NCBI GenBank assembly: GCA_904374485.1
Contig: CAJFFX010000002.1
Span: 32,364-96,363, forward strand
Direction: 5' to 3'
From: Candidatus Pseudoscillospira falkowii
GTDB lineage: Bacteria > Bacillota > Clostridia > Oscillospirales > Oscillospiraceae
DNA: 64,000 nt
How positions within the stretch are numbered: position 1 is the stretch's first letter; every line of letters starts with the position of its first letter. The notes beneath the pieces were generated by a model. It saw only the letters and a program-made list of their open reading frames with translations. It had not been told where the DNA came from and did no database searches. Positions 28,134-37,978 of the stretch are shown here, one piece after another. Both the position numbers and the translations under genes were made by a program.

Positions 28134-28413
28134 CCGCTACATACGAAACCAGCAGGGCGTTTTTACCTGCGCGGAACAGGAAGACGCGGAAGCCGGCCGC
28201 GCCGCATTCTGCGGCCCGCCGCCCCCGGCGGCGGAAAAGGGCGGCGCGGAGGAAGAAGGCACCTTTCTGCAGCGCATGCTGCAGAAGCTGGGCGTTGGCG
28301 AGCTGGACACCGGGGACCTGCTCCTGCTGCTGATCCTATTTCTGCTGTTCAGCGAAAACGGTGGAAAGGACGACGAGCTGCTGCTGGCCCTAGGGCTGCT
28401 GCTGATCCTGTAA
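28126..28413 (+). CDS. Hypothetical protein with C-terminal hydrophobic Leu-rich tail (95 aa)
   Basis: Overlaps previous ORF by 8 nt; ...GDLLLLLILFLLFSENGGKDDELLLALGLLLIL. Confidence 0.68.
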   Translation: MYNRYIRNQQGVFTCAEQEDAEAGRAAFCGPPPPAAEKGGAEEEGTFLQRMLQKLGVGELDTGDLLLLLILFLLFSENGGKDDELLLALGLLLIL

Positions 28414-28436
28414 ATTACGCACATCCGAAGGCAAAA

Positions 28437-28464
28437 ACTCCCCTGCCGCGGCAGGGGAGTTTTT
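28437..28464. terminator. Terminator between small-protein cluster and citrate synthase
   Basis: ACTCCCCTGCC-GC-GGCAGGGGAGT TTTT. Confidence 0.8.
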
Positions 28465-28474
28465 CGGCAAATTT

Positions 28475-29851
28475 TTACATCTCTTCCCGTTCTTCCAGAA
28501 CGATATAGGGCCGCTCATCGCGGATACTGCTCTCATAGGCCGGGCGGATGATCTTGTCCATATTGACCAGCTCTTCCAGCCGGTGGGCGCTCCAGCCCAC
28601 GATGCGGGCGATGGCGAAGATCGGCGTGTACAGCTCCACCGGGATACCCAGCATGCTGTAGACAAAGCCGCTGTAAAAGTCCACATTGACACAAACGCCC
28701 TTGTAGATCTTCCGGCGCTCGGCAATCAGCTCCGGCGCCAGGCGCTCCACGTTGGAATAGATCTCGAAATCCTCCATCCGGCCCTTCTCCTCCGCCAGGC
28801 GGCGGACAAAGCCGCGAAACACTTCCGCGCGGGGATCGGACAGGGAGTAGATCGCATGGCCCACGCCGTAGATCAGGCCCTTGCGGTCGAAAGCGTCCTT
28901 ATCCAGGATCCGGCTGAGGTAATCCCGCAGCTGCCCTTCGTCCCGTGGATCCGCCACCCGCTCCTTCAGGTCGCGCATCATTTCCATCACCTTGATGTTC
29001 GCGCCGCCGTGCTTGGGGCCCTTCAGGGAACTGAGGGCCGCGGCCATGACAGAGTAGGTATCCGAACCGGAGGAAGTCACGACGCGGGTGGTGAAGGTGG
29101 AGTTGTTGCCGCCGCCGTGCTCCATGTGCAGGATCAGGGCGATATCCAGAACCTTGGCCTCTGTTTCTGTGTAGCTGCAGTCGGGGCGGAGCATGCGGAG
29201 CATGTTTTCCGCCGTAGTCAGCTTCGGGTCCGGCCGGTGGATGTACAGAGAATCGTTGCAGACATAATGATTATAGGCCTGGTAGCCGTAGATCGCCAGC
29301 ATGGGGAACACGCTGATGAGCTCCAGGCACTGGCGCAGAACGTTCGGCACGGAGATGTCCATGGTCCGGTCGTCGTAAGAGGCCAGGGTGAGCACGCTCT
29401 TCGCCATGGAATTCATCAGGTCTTTGCTGGCGGCTTTCATGATAACGTCGCGGGTGAAATCCTCCGGCAGATAGCGGCCGTCGCACAGGATGCCGTGGAA
29501 TTCCTGCAGCTGGGCCGCGGTGGGCAGCTCGCCGAACAGCAGCAGATACGCCACCTCTTCAAAGCCGAAGGTCCCGTGGCGCGTGCAGTTCTGCACCAGG
29601 TCGATCACATTGTAGCCGCGGTAGAGCAGGCGGCCTTCGCAGTACACTTCCCGGCCGTTTTCCTTTTTGCGGCCGTCCACGCGGGAGATATTGGTGATGC
29701 CGGTCACAACGCCGCGGCCCTGCCTGTCGCGCAGGCCGCGAAAAACGTGGTGCTGGTCGAAAAGCGCGTCGTCGATCGCGTCGTTTTCATAGCACAGGGC
29801 GCTGCAGCGCTCGGCGTATTGGGTCATGGCGTCCTTTTTCTGCTGCTCCAT
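28475..29851 (-). CDS. gltA: Citrate synthase (citrate/2-methylcitrate synthase family)
   Basis: LEHGGGNNSTFTTRVVTSSGSDTYSVMAAALSSLKGPKHGGAN. Confidence 0.95.
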   Translation of the reverse strand: MEQQKKDAMTQYAERCSALCYENDAIDDALFDQHHVFRGLRDRQGRGVVTGITNISRVDGRKKENGREVYCEGRLLYRGYNVIDLVQNCTRHGTFGFEEVAYLLLFGELPTAAQLQEFHGILCDGRYLPEDFTRDVIMKAASKDLMNSMAKSVLTLASYDDRTMDISVPNVLRQCLELISVFPMLAIYGYQAYNHYVCNDSLYIHRPDPKLTTAENMLRMLRPDCSYTETEAKVLDIALILHMEHGGGNNSTFTTRVVTSSGSDTYSVMAAALSSLKGPKHGGANIKVMEMMRDLKERVADPRDEGQLRDYLSRILDKDAFDRKGLIYGVGHAIYSLSDPRAEVFRGFVRRLAEEKGRMEDFEIYSNVERLAPELIAERRKIYKGVCVNVDFYSGFVYSMLGIPVELYTPIFAIARIVGWSAHRLEELVNMDKIIRPAYESSIRDERPYIVLEEREEM

Positions 29852-29918
29852 TCGAAAGCCTCCTATCGTTCAAACAATGTAAAGTTGCTTTTTATTTTAA
29901 CAGATTAAATTGTAAAAA

Positions 29919-31318
29919 TCAACGTTCTTGTGAACGAGACTGCGCCGGCGCCTCTTCGGGCCGCCGGTACAGCAGCTTCCGGCTGCGCAGGCGGAAGGCG
30001 ACATAGGTCACCGTGGCGGCGGTGAAATCGGCGATGGGCTCGGCCAAAAACAGGCCCCAGACCCCAGGCCGAACAGATGGGGCAGGATCAGCGCCAGCGG
30101 CCAGATCAGGAACAGCTTGCGCAGGCATGCCAGGAACATGGAGATCTTCGCCTGGCCCAGAGCCAGAAACGTATTCTGGCAGGCACTCTGGACGCCCATG
30201 GCTGCCATGCCCAGGATATAGACCCGCAGCGGCAGCGTTCCCAGGGCATGCAGCTCGGCATTGCCGGAGAAAATATGCAGGACCGCGGCGGGAAACAGCT
30301 CGATAAAGCCCACCACGCCCACGGCGAAAATGACGTCCACCAAAAGCAGCAGCCGGAAGGTCTGCCGGGCGCGGTCCAGCCGGCCTGCGCCGTAATTATA
30401 GCTGATGATGGGCGAAGCGCCCTGGGCAAAGCCGTTCAGCGGCATCCAGACGATCTGGATCAGGGAAAACAGAATGCTCTGCAGCGCCACATAGAGATCT
30501 CCGTACTGGACGATGCTGATATTATACGTCAGCTGCACGACGCATTCCGTGATGCTCATGCTGAAGGGCGACAGGCCCAAAGACAGGATGGACAGCACCA
30601 GCTTCCGCTTCAGCCGGAACCACTTTCTGCGGATATGGATATAGCCGTGCTTCCCTGTCAGGAACAGCAGGATCATCAGCGCCGAAGCGCCCTGGGAGAT
30701 CACGGTGGCCCAGGCGGCCCCCGCCACGCCCATCTGCAGGCCGAAAATAAAGATCGGGTCCAGCACAAGATTCATCGCCGCGCCCAGGCAGGTGGCCGCC
30801 ATGCTGGTCTTGGCATAGCCCTGGTTGGTGATAAACGCGCTCAGCCCCATGGCGACCATCACGAAAAACGTACCCAAAAGGTAAATACGCAGATAGGTGG
30901 AGGCATAGGGCAGCGTCTGTTCGCTGGCGCCGAAGAGCATCAAAAGCGGGTCACACAGGGCCTGAAAGAACACAAACAGCGCGGCGGAAGCGCCGATCAG
31001 CATCACCGTGCAGTTCCCCAAAATCTCCTCCGCTTTTTCGTAATGCCCCTCGCCCATGCAGATGGCCGCCCGGGGCGCGCCGCCCATGCCGATCAGCTGA
31101 GCGAAGGCTGAAACGATCAGGGTGATCGGCAGCACGATGCCGAGGCCCGCCAGGGCCAGCGGCCCCTCGCCGGCGATATGGCCCACGAAGGCGCGGTCCA
31201 CCATATTGTAGAGCAGGTTCACCAGCTGGGCCAGCACCGTCGGCAGCGCCATGCGGAACAGAAGGCCCGGGATCGGCTCAACGCCCAGTTTGTTTTGAGA
31301 TGTATCCGCTGCGTTCAT
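29919..31318 (-). pseudogene. MATE family efflux transporter, apparent -1 frameshift near 30062-30065
   Basis: Frame 1 (30008..31318) is MATE to LILPHLFGLG; C-terminal VWGLFLAEPIADFTAATVTYVAFRLRSRKLL continues in another frame (29919..30128); one missing G restores a continuous protein. Confidence 0.78.
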
Positions 31319-31358
31319 TTGAGATCCCCCGCTTCCCGGAAGCAAAATTGGATGATAA

Positions 31359-31388
31359 AAAGCGGCGGCCGCCGGGCCGCCGCTTCTG
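31359..31388 (-). terminator. Intrinsic terminator
   Basis: GCGGCGGC...GCCGCCGC hairpin, T run on minus strand. Confidence 0.65.
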
Positions 31389-31395
31389 CACGCTG

Positions 31396-32163
31396 TCAGT
31401 CCGCCGCGGCGGAGAGCGCCGTGCCGTCCGGCAGGGTAAACAATTCAGGACTCGGTTCGCTGACCGTTGTATCCGAGGCTTCCATCAGATACACGGTCTG
31501 CCCGTTTTGCAGCCGCTCCGCCGCCACCAGAAGGCCGCTGTCCACGGCGATCCAGTAGCGCTCGGCATAGCCGTCTCCATCCTCCGCCGTGGCGGCGTAG
31601 ATACAGTCCGTTTCCAGATACGTCTCGTACCCGGCCTCGGCCAGGCGTTCCGGCGCCACCTCCAAAAGATCCTCATAGGTGGGGACCCACAGCTCGTCGT
31701 CTACGGAAAAGCTGCCGGTGGGCGCCTGATAAACGTCGGCGGTGTCGCTGTTGTACCAAATATAAGTCTGGCCGCCGTCGCGCAGGATGTGGCGCCACTG
31801 GCCGTCCGGCAGCACCGTGTCCATCCGGACCGCGCCGTTGCGCACATAGCTGTTCACATACGCCGTGCCGCTGCCGCCGCTCCAGTACATGGTGATCGAA
31901 AGCTCCTGGCTGTAGGCCTCCGGCCGGGCCAGGGTGGCGATCACGTTCTGGACCGACGACGGCGTCACCTCCAGGCGCGCCGCCAGGTCGCGGTTCCCTT
32001 CCCCGCTTTCCGGGTCCGCCGGTTCCTGGGTGCTGCCGCTGTCGGGGAGCACGATCTGCGGGCGGCCGCTGTCCAGCGCCGCATAGGCAATAAATAAAAA
32101 GACGATGAGAAGAATGGCCCCCACGATCATGACGCTCACCGTTCCCATTCTGTTTTTATTCAT
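31396..32163 (-). CDS. Hypothetical membrane-anchored extracellular protein
   Basis: MNKNRMGTVSVMIVGAILLIVFLFIAYAALDSG N-terminal anchor; 255 aa. Confidence 0.7.
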   Translation of the reverse strand: MNKNRMGTVSVMIVGAILLIVFLFIAYAALDSGRPQIVLPDSGSTQEPADPESGEGNRDLAARLEVTPSSVQNVIATLARPEAYSQELSITMYWSGGSGTAYVNSYVRNGAVRMDTVLPDGQWRHILRDGGQTYIWYNSDTADVYQAPTGSFSVDDELWVPTYEDLLEVAPERLAEAGYETYLETDCIYAATAEDGDGYAERYWIAVDSGLLVAAERLQNGQTVYLMEASDTTVSEPSPELFTLPDGTALSAAAD

Positions 32164-32197
32164 CGGCTCCCTCCCCCCGGCGCACACCGCAAAATAC

Positions 32198-33361
32198 TCA
32201 GGTCTCTTCGCCGCTGCCGCAGTAATCCGCCGGCGGCGCGGCGCGCCGCCCGAAATGCCACAGGATGGCCTCTGCGATGCGGCGGCAGGCCTGACCGTCG
32301 CCATAGGGATTGACGGCGTGGGCCATGCGTTCATAAGCCGCCGGCGAACGGATCAGTTCCCGGGCCAGGGCGGCGATCTCCTCCTGAACGACGCCGGCGA
32401 TCTTTACCGTTCCGGCCGCCACGGCCTCCGGCCGCTCCGTTTCCCGGCGCAGCACCAGCACGGGTTTCCCCAGGGCCGGCGCTTCCTCCTGCAGCCCGCC
32501 GGAATCGGTCAGCACCAGATAGCAGCGCGCCATCAGATTGTGCATCTCGTCGGCCGCCAGGGGGTCGATCAAATGCACCCGGGGCGTTCCGGCCAGGTAG
32601 GTCTGCACCGCTTCGCGCACCACAGGGCTCAGATGGACGGGATATACCAGTTCCACATCCTCGTTCTCCAGCGCGATCTGCCGCAGGGCCAGCATGATGT
32701 TCTTCATCGGCTCGCCGTAATTCTCCCGGCGGTGGCAGGTCACAAGAATGATCTTTTTCTCCCCGTAGGGCAGCGCATTCAGCTCGTCCGTTGAAAATGT
32801 ATAATCCCGGCGCACCGTGGTCTTCAGCGCGTCGATGACCGTATTGCCGGTGACAAAAACGCCCTCGGTGATGTTTTCCCGCGCCAGATTGCGGCGGTTG
32901 TTCTCCGTGGGGCAGAAATGAAGCGTTGCGATGGCACCCACCATTTTGCGGTTCATTTCCTCCGGAAACGGGGAATAGCGGTCATAGGTCCGCAGTCCCG
33001 CCTCCACATGGCCCACCGGCACCTGGTGATAAAAGGCCGACAGGGCCCCGGCAAAGGTGGTGGACGTGTCGCCGTGGACCAGAATCAGGTCCGGCTTCAT
33101 GCGGTCGATCACGTCGTCCATGCCGGCCAGGCATTTACAGGTGATGCTCGACAGCGTCTGCCGGGGAGCCATGATATTCAGGTCGCAGTCCGCCTGCAAG
33201 TGAAACACCTCCATCACGGAATCCAGCATCTGCCGGTGCTGGGCCGTGACGCAGCAGAGGCTCTCGATCTCCGGGTACCGCTTCAGCTCCTGCACCAGCG
33301 GCGCCATTTTGATCGCCTCCGGCCGGGTGCCGAACACGCTCATAACGCGCAGTTTTTCCAC
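32198..33361 (-). CDS. wecB: UDP-N-acetylglucosamine 2-epimerase
   Basis: MSVFGTRPEAIKMAPLVQEL, VHGDTSTTFAGALSAFYHQVPVGHVEAGLRT, LTDSGGLQEEAP; GTG start at 33361 (GGGAGG RBS) or ATG at 33382. Confidence 0.94.
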   Translation of the reverse strand: MEKLRVMSVFGTRPEAIKMAPLVQELKRYPEIESLCCVTAQHRQMLDSVMEVFHLQADCDLNIMAPRQTLSSITCKCLAGMDDVIDRMKPDLILVHGDTSTTFAGALSAFYHQVPVGHVEAGLRTYDRYSPFPEEMNRKMVGAIATLHFCPTENNRRNLARENITEGVFVTGNTVIDALKTTVRRDYTFSTDELNALPYGEKKIILVTCHRRENYGEPMKNIMLALRQIALENEDVELVYPVHLSPVVREAVQTYLAGTPRVHLIDPLAADEMHNLMARCYLVLTDSGGLQEEAPALGKPVLVLRRETERPEAVAAGTVKIAGVVQEEIAALARELIRSPAAYERMAHAVNPYGDGQACRRIAEAILWHFGRRAAPPADYCGSGEET

Positions 33362-33378
33362 GTTGGGTTCCTCCCTTT

Positions 33379-34578
33379 TCATCGTTCCCGTTCTTCCCCG
33401 GGCGCTTCCGTCCCGTCCTCTTCGCCCTCCGGCGGCGCGGCGGCGGCTTTGCCGTCCGCCTGGTGCAGCTCGCCTTCCAGTTCCGCCAGTTCCTCGCGCA
33501 GGCTGTGTTCCTTGAGATTTTTGCGCTCCTCCTCGCTCAGATGGGGCAGGAACACCACCCGCGCCGCCACCACGGCGACGATCAGAAGCGCCATCAGGCA
33601 CAGGATCGCCTTCAGCGCGCCGCTGGTAGCCAGCACCACCGCGGAAAGGCCCAGGATGGCCGAGATCACATACAGCACCGCCACGGCCTGCTTCTGGTTC
33701 AGGCCCATGTCGATCAGCCGGTGGTGGACATGGCTGCGGTCCGGCGTCATGGGGTTCTGGCCGTGGGACATGCGGCGGATGATGGCAAACATCGTGTCGA
33801 AAATGGGCAGGCCCAGGATCAAAAACGGCACCACAAAGGAGATGACCGCGTAAAATTTGAACAGGCCCTGGATGGTGATGCACGCCAGGATATAGCCCAG
33901 GAACGTGGACCCCGTGTCGCCCATGAAGATCTTTGCCGGATTGATGTTATAGGGCATAAAGCCGATGCAGGCGCCCACCAGGGCCGCCATGATGACCGCC
34001 ACCTGGGGCTCGGCCACCAGAATGGCGATGACGAGCATCGTCAGCGCGCTGATGCTGGAAACGCCGATGGCCAGGCCGTCCAGCCCGTCGATCAGGTTGA
34101 CGGCGTTCGTCAGCCCCACGATCCAGAGCACAGTGATGGGGATCGAAAGCCAGCCGAAATCCCAGTAGAGATCGGGGCTGAAAATATTGGGGTTGGAGAT
34201 GCAGGTGATCTGCACCCCGTAATAGATCGGGATCAGCGCGGCCAGGATCTGGACCACGAACTTCAGGCTGGCCCGCAGGGGGGTGATATCGTCGATGATG
34301 CCCATGATGACAATGATCACGGACCCCAACAGAATGCCCTTGAGTTCATCGTCCAGCGGGCAGAACAGCAGCAAGCTGATGATAAAGCCCAGGAAGATCG
34401 CCAGGCCGCCCATCCGCGGGATCGGCACCTTGTGCATCCGCCGGGCGTCCTTGGGCACGTCGATGGCGCCCACGCGGCAGGCGAAGGATTTGACGATCGG
34501 CGTGGCCAGGAAGCTGACGATCAGCGCCACCGCCAGCGCCAGCACGATGGTCGCCATCATCGTAAACTCATTCAACAT
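33379..34578 (-). CDS. tagO: Undecaprenyl-phosphate GlcNAc-1-phosphate transferase (TagO/WecA family)
   Basis: MraY/WecA motifs DDITPLRASLKF, NLIDGLDGLAIG, FMGDTGSTFLGY, HHRL. Confidence 0.93.
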   Translation of the reverse strand: MLNEFTMMATIVLALAVALIVSFLATPIVKSFACRVGAIDVPKDARRMHKVPIPRMGGLAIFLGFIISLLLFCPLDDELKGILLGSVIIVIMGIIDDITPLRASLKFVVQILAALIPIYYGVQITCISNPNIFSPDLYWDFGWLSIPITVLWIVGLTNAVNLIDGLDGLAIGVSSISALTMLVIAILVAEPQVAVIMAALVGACIGFMPYNINPAKIFMGDTGSTFLGYILACITIQGLFKFYAVISFVVPFLILGLPIFDTMFAIIRRMSHGQNPMTPDRSHVHHRLIDMGLNQKQAVAVLYVISAILGLSAVVLATSGALKAILCLMALLIVAVVAARVVFLPHLSEEERKNLKEHSLREELAELEGELHQADGKAAAAPPEGEEDGTEAPGEERER

Positions 34579-34608
34579 ACGTTTCTATCCTCCAAATGAC
34601 GGCGGCCC

Positions 34609-35613
34609 TCACCGCTCCACAAAGCCCACTTTTTTATAGACTTTGCGCAGCGTCTTGTTCGCCACATAGGCTGCGCGCTCCGCGCCGGCGCGGTAAATGG
34701 ACTCGAGATAGGCCTTGTCCGCCAGGATGCGCTCGGTCTCCTCCCGGATGGGGCGCAGGGTCTCCACCACGGCCTCGCCCACGGCGGCCTTGAAATCGCC
34801 GTAGCCATGGCCGGCAAACTCCTGCTCGATGGTCTCGAAGGTCTTTCCGGTGCAGACGGCGTAGATCTGCATCAGGTTGGACACGCCGGGCTTGGCCGCG
34901 GGATCATAGCGCACGCTGGCTTCGCTGTCGGTCACGGCTTTTTTGAATTTGCGCAGGATATCCTCGGGTTTCTCCAGCATGTAGACGCAGCCGTTTTGAT
35001 CCTTGTCGGACTTGGACATCTTGTTTTCCGGGCTCGTCAGGCTCATGACCCGGGCGCCCACCTGGGGGATATAGGGCTCGGGCAGTTTGAACACGTCGCC
35101 GTAGATGCCGTTGAACCGGGTCGCAATGTTGCGGCAGATCTCCACATGCTGCTTCTGGTCGCCGCCCACGGGCACCAGGTCCGCCTGGTAAAGCAGGATG
35201 TCCGCCGCCATCAGAGACGGGTAGGTGAAAAGGCCGGCGTTGATATTGTCGGCATTTTTGGCGCTCTTATCCTTGAACTGGGTCATGCGGGAAAGCTCGC
35301 CGAACATGGTGTAGCAATCCAGCACCCAACCCAACTGGGCGTGAGCCGGCACATGGGACTGGATGAACAGCACGTTCTTCTCCGGGTCCAGGCCGCAGGC
35401 AATGTAGGCCGCCAGCTGTGTCAGCGTGCGGCGGCGCAGGTCCGCCGGTACCTGGCGCACCGTGATGGTGTGCATATCCGCCAGCATATAAAAGCAGTCG
35501 TATTCATCCGCCAGCGCCGCCCAGTTGCGGATGGCGCCGAGATAGGAGCCCAGTGTCAAGTCGCCCGAGGGCTGAATTCCGCTCAAAATCCGTTTTTTCT
35601 GTATCTGTTCCAT
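34609..35613 (-). CDS. trpS: Tryptophanyl-tRNA synthetase
   Basis: RILSGIQPSGDLTLGSYLGAIRNW, KMSKS. Confidence 0.96.
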   Translation of the reverse strand: MEQIQKKRILSGIQPSGDLTLGSYLGAIRNWAALADEYDCFYMLADMHTITVRQVPADLRRRTLTQLAAYIACGLDPEKNVLFIQSHVPAHAQLGWVLDCYTMFGELSRMTQFKDKSAKNADNINAGLFTYPSLMAADILLYQADLVPVGGDQKQHVEICRNIATRFNGIYGDVFKLPEPYIPQVGARVMSLTSPENKMSKSDKDQNGCVYMLEKPEDILRKFKKAVTDSEASVRYDPAAKPGVSNLMQIYAVCTGKTFETIEQEFAGHGYGDFKAAVGEAVVETLRPIREETERILADKAYLESIYRAGAERAAYVANKTLRKVYKKVGFVER

Positions 35614-35716
35614 GATTTCCGAACCTCCATATCCGGCGCGGCAGCGCTGCGCCGGGCCGGTAAATTTCCATATACTGTTTTATAGTACCATACTCCCGAA
35701 AAAAGTGCAATCCAAC

Positions 35717-35744
35717 TTGACATTTTCCCCGGCGAAAATATAAT
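35717..35744 (+). promoter_or_regulatory. gltX promoter
   Basis: TTGACA-16 nt-TATAAT. Confidence 0.7.
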
Positions 35745-35791
35745 ATGTATATTCAGGCATTCCTTACTTTTGAATAAACGGAGGGTTCCAA

Positions 35792-37282
35792 ATGGCATTG
35801 GATCTGGCATTTTTTGAGGATATGGAGCGCCGCATCCCCAAGGGACGCGTGCGCACCCGTTTCGCGCCTTCTCCCACGGGCTATATGCACGTGGGCAATC
35901 TGCGCACGGCGCTATACACCTGGCTCATCGCCCGCCGCGGCGGCGGCGACTTCATCCTGCGCATCGAAGACACCGACCAGGGCCGCCTGGTGGAGGGCGC
36001 GGTGGACGTGATCTACAAGACCCTGGCCGAATGCGGCCTGACCCATGACGAAGGCCCCGATGTGGGCGGCCCCGTGGGCCCCTATATCCAGAGCCAGCGG
36101 CGCGATCTCTACGGGAAATACGCCCAGCTGCTGGTGGAAAAGGGCGCGGCTTATTACTGCTTCTGCGAGAAATCCGAATCCGAGGAGGACAGCGGCAATT
36201 TTGAGCACACCGCCGACCCCTGCCGCGCTCTGACGGCGGAGGAGGTCTCCGCCAAGCTGGCCGCCGGTGCGTCCTATGTGATTCGCCAGAAGATCCCTGC
36301 CGGCCAGACCACGTTCCGCGACGCCATCTTCGGCGACATCACCGTGGACAACGACACCCTGGACGATCAGGTACTCCTCAAGTCCGACGGCCTGCCCACC
36401 TATAACTTTGCCAACGTGGTGGACGACCATCTGATGGGCATCACCCATGTGGTGCGCGGCAGCGAGTATCTGGCCTCCGCGCCGAAGTACAACCTGCTCT
36501 ATGAAGCCTTCGGCTGGGATGTGCCCGTGTATATCCACTGCTCCCCCGTCATGCGCGACGCCCACAACAAAATGTCCAAGCGCCACGGCGACCCCTCTTA
36601 CGAGGATCTCATCGCCCAGGGCTATCTGACGGAAGCCGTGCTGAACTATGTGGCCCTGCTGGGCTGGAGCCCCAAGGGCGAGCTGGCCGAGCAGGAGGTC
36701 TTCTCCCTGGAGGAGCTTTCCCGGGTATTCGACATCGCCGGCATCTCCAAATCCCCCGCCATTTTCGACATCGCTAAGCTGGATCATTTTAACGCCCTGT
36801 ACCTGCGCGCCATGGACGCAGAGTCTTTCCACAAGGTGGCGGAGCCCTATATCCGCAAGAGCGTGAAAAATCCGGCCATCGACACCCGGCTCATCGCGCC
36901 GCTGCTGCAGGCCCGGCTGGAGACCCTCAACGAGATCCCCGAAAAGGTGGACTTCTTCGACGCCCTGCCGGAATACGGCACAGAGCTCTACTGCAACAAA
37001 AAATCCAAGACCGACGAGGAAAGCGCCCTGGCCGTTTTGGAGGATTACCTCCCCGCGCTGGAATCCCTCTCCCCCTGGGACCACGACGCGCTCTACCAGT
37101 CCATGGTGGATTATGCCGCCGCCCACGAGATGAAAAACGCCAAGCTGATGTGGCCCGTGCGCATCGCCGTGGCCGGCAAGGCCGTCACCCCCGGCGGCGC
37201 GGTGGAGATCTGCCAGATCCTCGGAAAAGAAGAGACCCTGCGCCGCATCCGCATCGGCATCGAGAAGCTGAAAAACCGGTAA
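35792..37282 (+). CDS. gltX: Glutamyl-tRNA synthetase
   Basis: RFAPSPTGYMHVGNLRTALY, KMSKRHGDPS. Confidence 0.97.
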   Translation: MALDLAFFEDMERRIPKGRVRTRFAPSPTGYMHVGNLRTALYTWLIARRGGGDFILRIEDTDQGRLVEGAVDVIYKTLAECGLTHDEGPDVGGPVGPYIQSQRRDLYGKYAQLLVEKGAAYYCFCEKSESEEDSGNFEHTADPCRALTAEEVSAKLAAGASYVIRQKIPAGQTTFRDAIFGDITVDNDTLDDQVLLKSDGLPTYNFANVVDDHLMGITHVVRGSEYLASAPKYNLLYEAFGWDVPVYIHCSPVMRDAHNKMSKRHGDPSYEDLIAQGYLTEAVLNYVALLGWSPKGELAEQEVFSLEELSRVFDIAGISKSPAIFDIAKLDHFNALYLRAMDAESFHKVAEPYIRKSVKNPAIDTRLIAPLLQARLETLNEIPEKVDFFDALPEYGTELYCNKKSKTDEESALAVLEDYLPALESLSPWDHDALYQSMVDYAAAHEMKNAKLMWPVRIAVAGKAVTPGGAVEICQILGKEETLRRIRIGIEKLKNR

Positions 37283-37286
37283 GGCC

Positions 37287-37910
37287 ATGGCATTTCTCAA
37301 AGAACAATACCGCCAGGCCTTCGCCTTTTTCCGCGTCGAGCTCCTGCCCTATTTCCGCAACAGCACCATTGCGTTTTTTGTGATCCTGCTGGTCTTTTAC
37401 GCCGCCGGGATGCTCTATCCCCCGGTCATGGATACGATGATCTCTTATTTTGAAGGCGTGGTTGAACAATCCGGCATCGTGTCGGACGGCGGGCAGATCC
37501 TGGTGCTGAATCTGCTGGCCAACAATCTGCTGGCCTCCGCCACGAGCATCGTATACGGCATCATCCCCTTTTTGTTCCTGCCGGCTCTGTCCATCGGCAT
37601 GAACGCCGCCGTGCTGGGCGCTTTGGGCGCTATGTACCAAAAACAGGGCCTTTCCCTGCTCCTTTACGCGGCGGCGCTGGTGCCCCACGGCATTTTCGAG
37701 ATCCCCGCCCTGCTGGTGGCCTTCGCCTGCGGCCTGTATCTCTGCCGCACGGTCACCCGCACCCTGCTGGGCCGGGAAACGGCCATGCCCCTCCCCCAGG
37801 CCCTGCTGAGCCTGGTGCGCGTCTATGTCGCCGTCATCGTGCCGCTGCTCGTCGTGGCCTCCGTGGTGGAGGCCTATGTGACGCCGTGGTTCGCATCCCT
37901 GTTCTCATAA
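37287..37910 (+). CDS. spoIIM: SpoIIM family membrane protein
   Basis: Stage II sporulation M-like hydrophobic profile (FFVILLVFYAAGMLYP, NLLASATSIVYGIIPFLFLPALSIGMNAAVLG, ALVPHGIFEIPALLVAFACGL). Confidence 0.8.
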   Translation: MAFLKEQYRQAFAFFRVELLPYFRNSTIAFFVILLVFYAAGMLYPPVMDTMISYFEGVVEQSGIVSDGGQILVLNLLANNLLASATSIVYGIIPFLFLPALSIGMNAAVLGALGAMYQKQGLSLLLYAAALVPHGIFEIPALLVAFACGLYLCRTVTRTLLGRETAMPLPQALLSLVRVYVAVIVPLLVVASVVEAYVTPWFASLFS

Positions 37911-37927
37911 CGGTTTTTCCGCAAGAG

Positions 37928-37970
37928 GCGGCCCGCCCGGAGCACTGCTCCCGGACGGGCCGCTTTGATT
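37928..37970. terminator. Intrinsic terminator between spoIIM and ANTAR gene
   Basis: GCGGCCCGCCCGGAGCA/TGCTCCCGGACGGGCCGC TTTG. Confidence 0.75.
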
Positions 37971-37978
37971 TTCACGGT

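Noticed and set aside
35614-35791. T-box leader upstream of trpS or gltX
   Set aside because: The intergenic region is short and contains an ordinary promoter; no specifier loop or T-box consensus was recognised.
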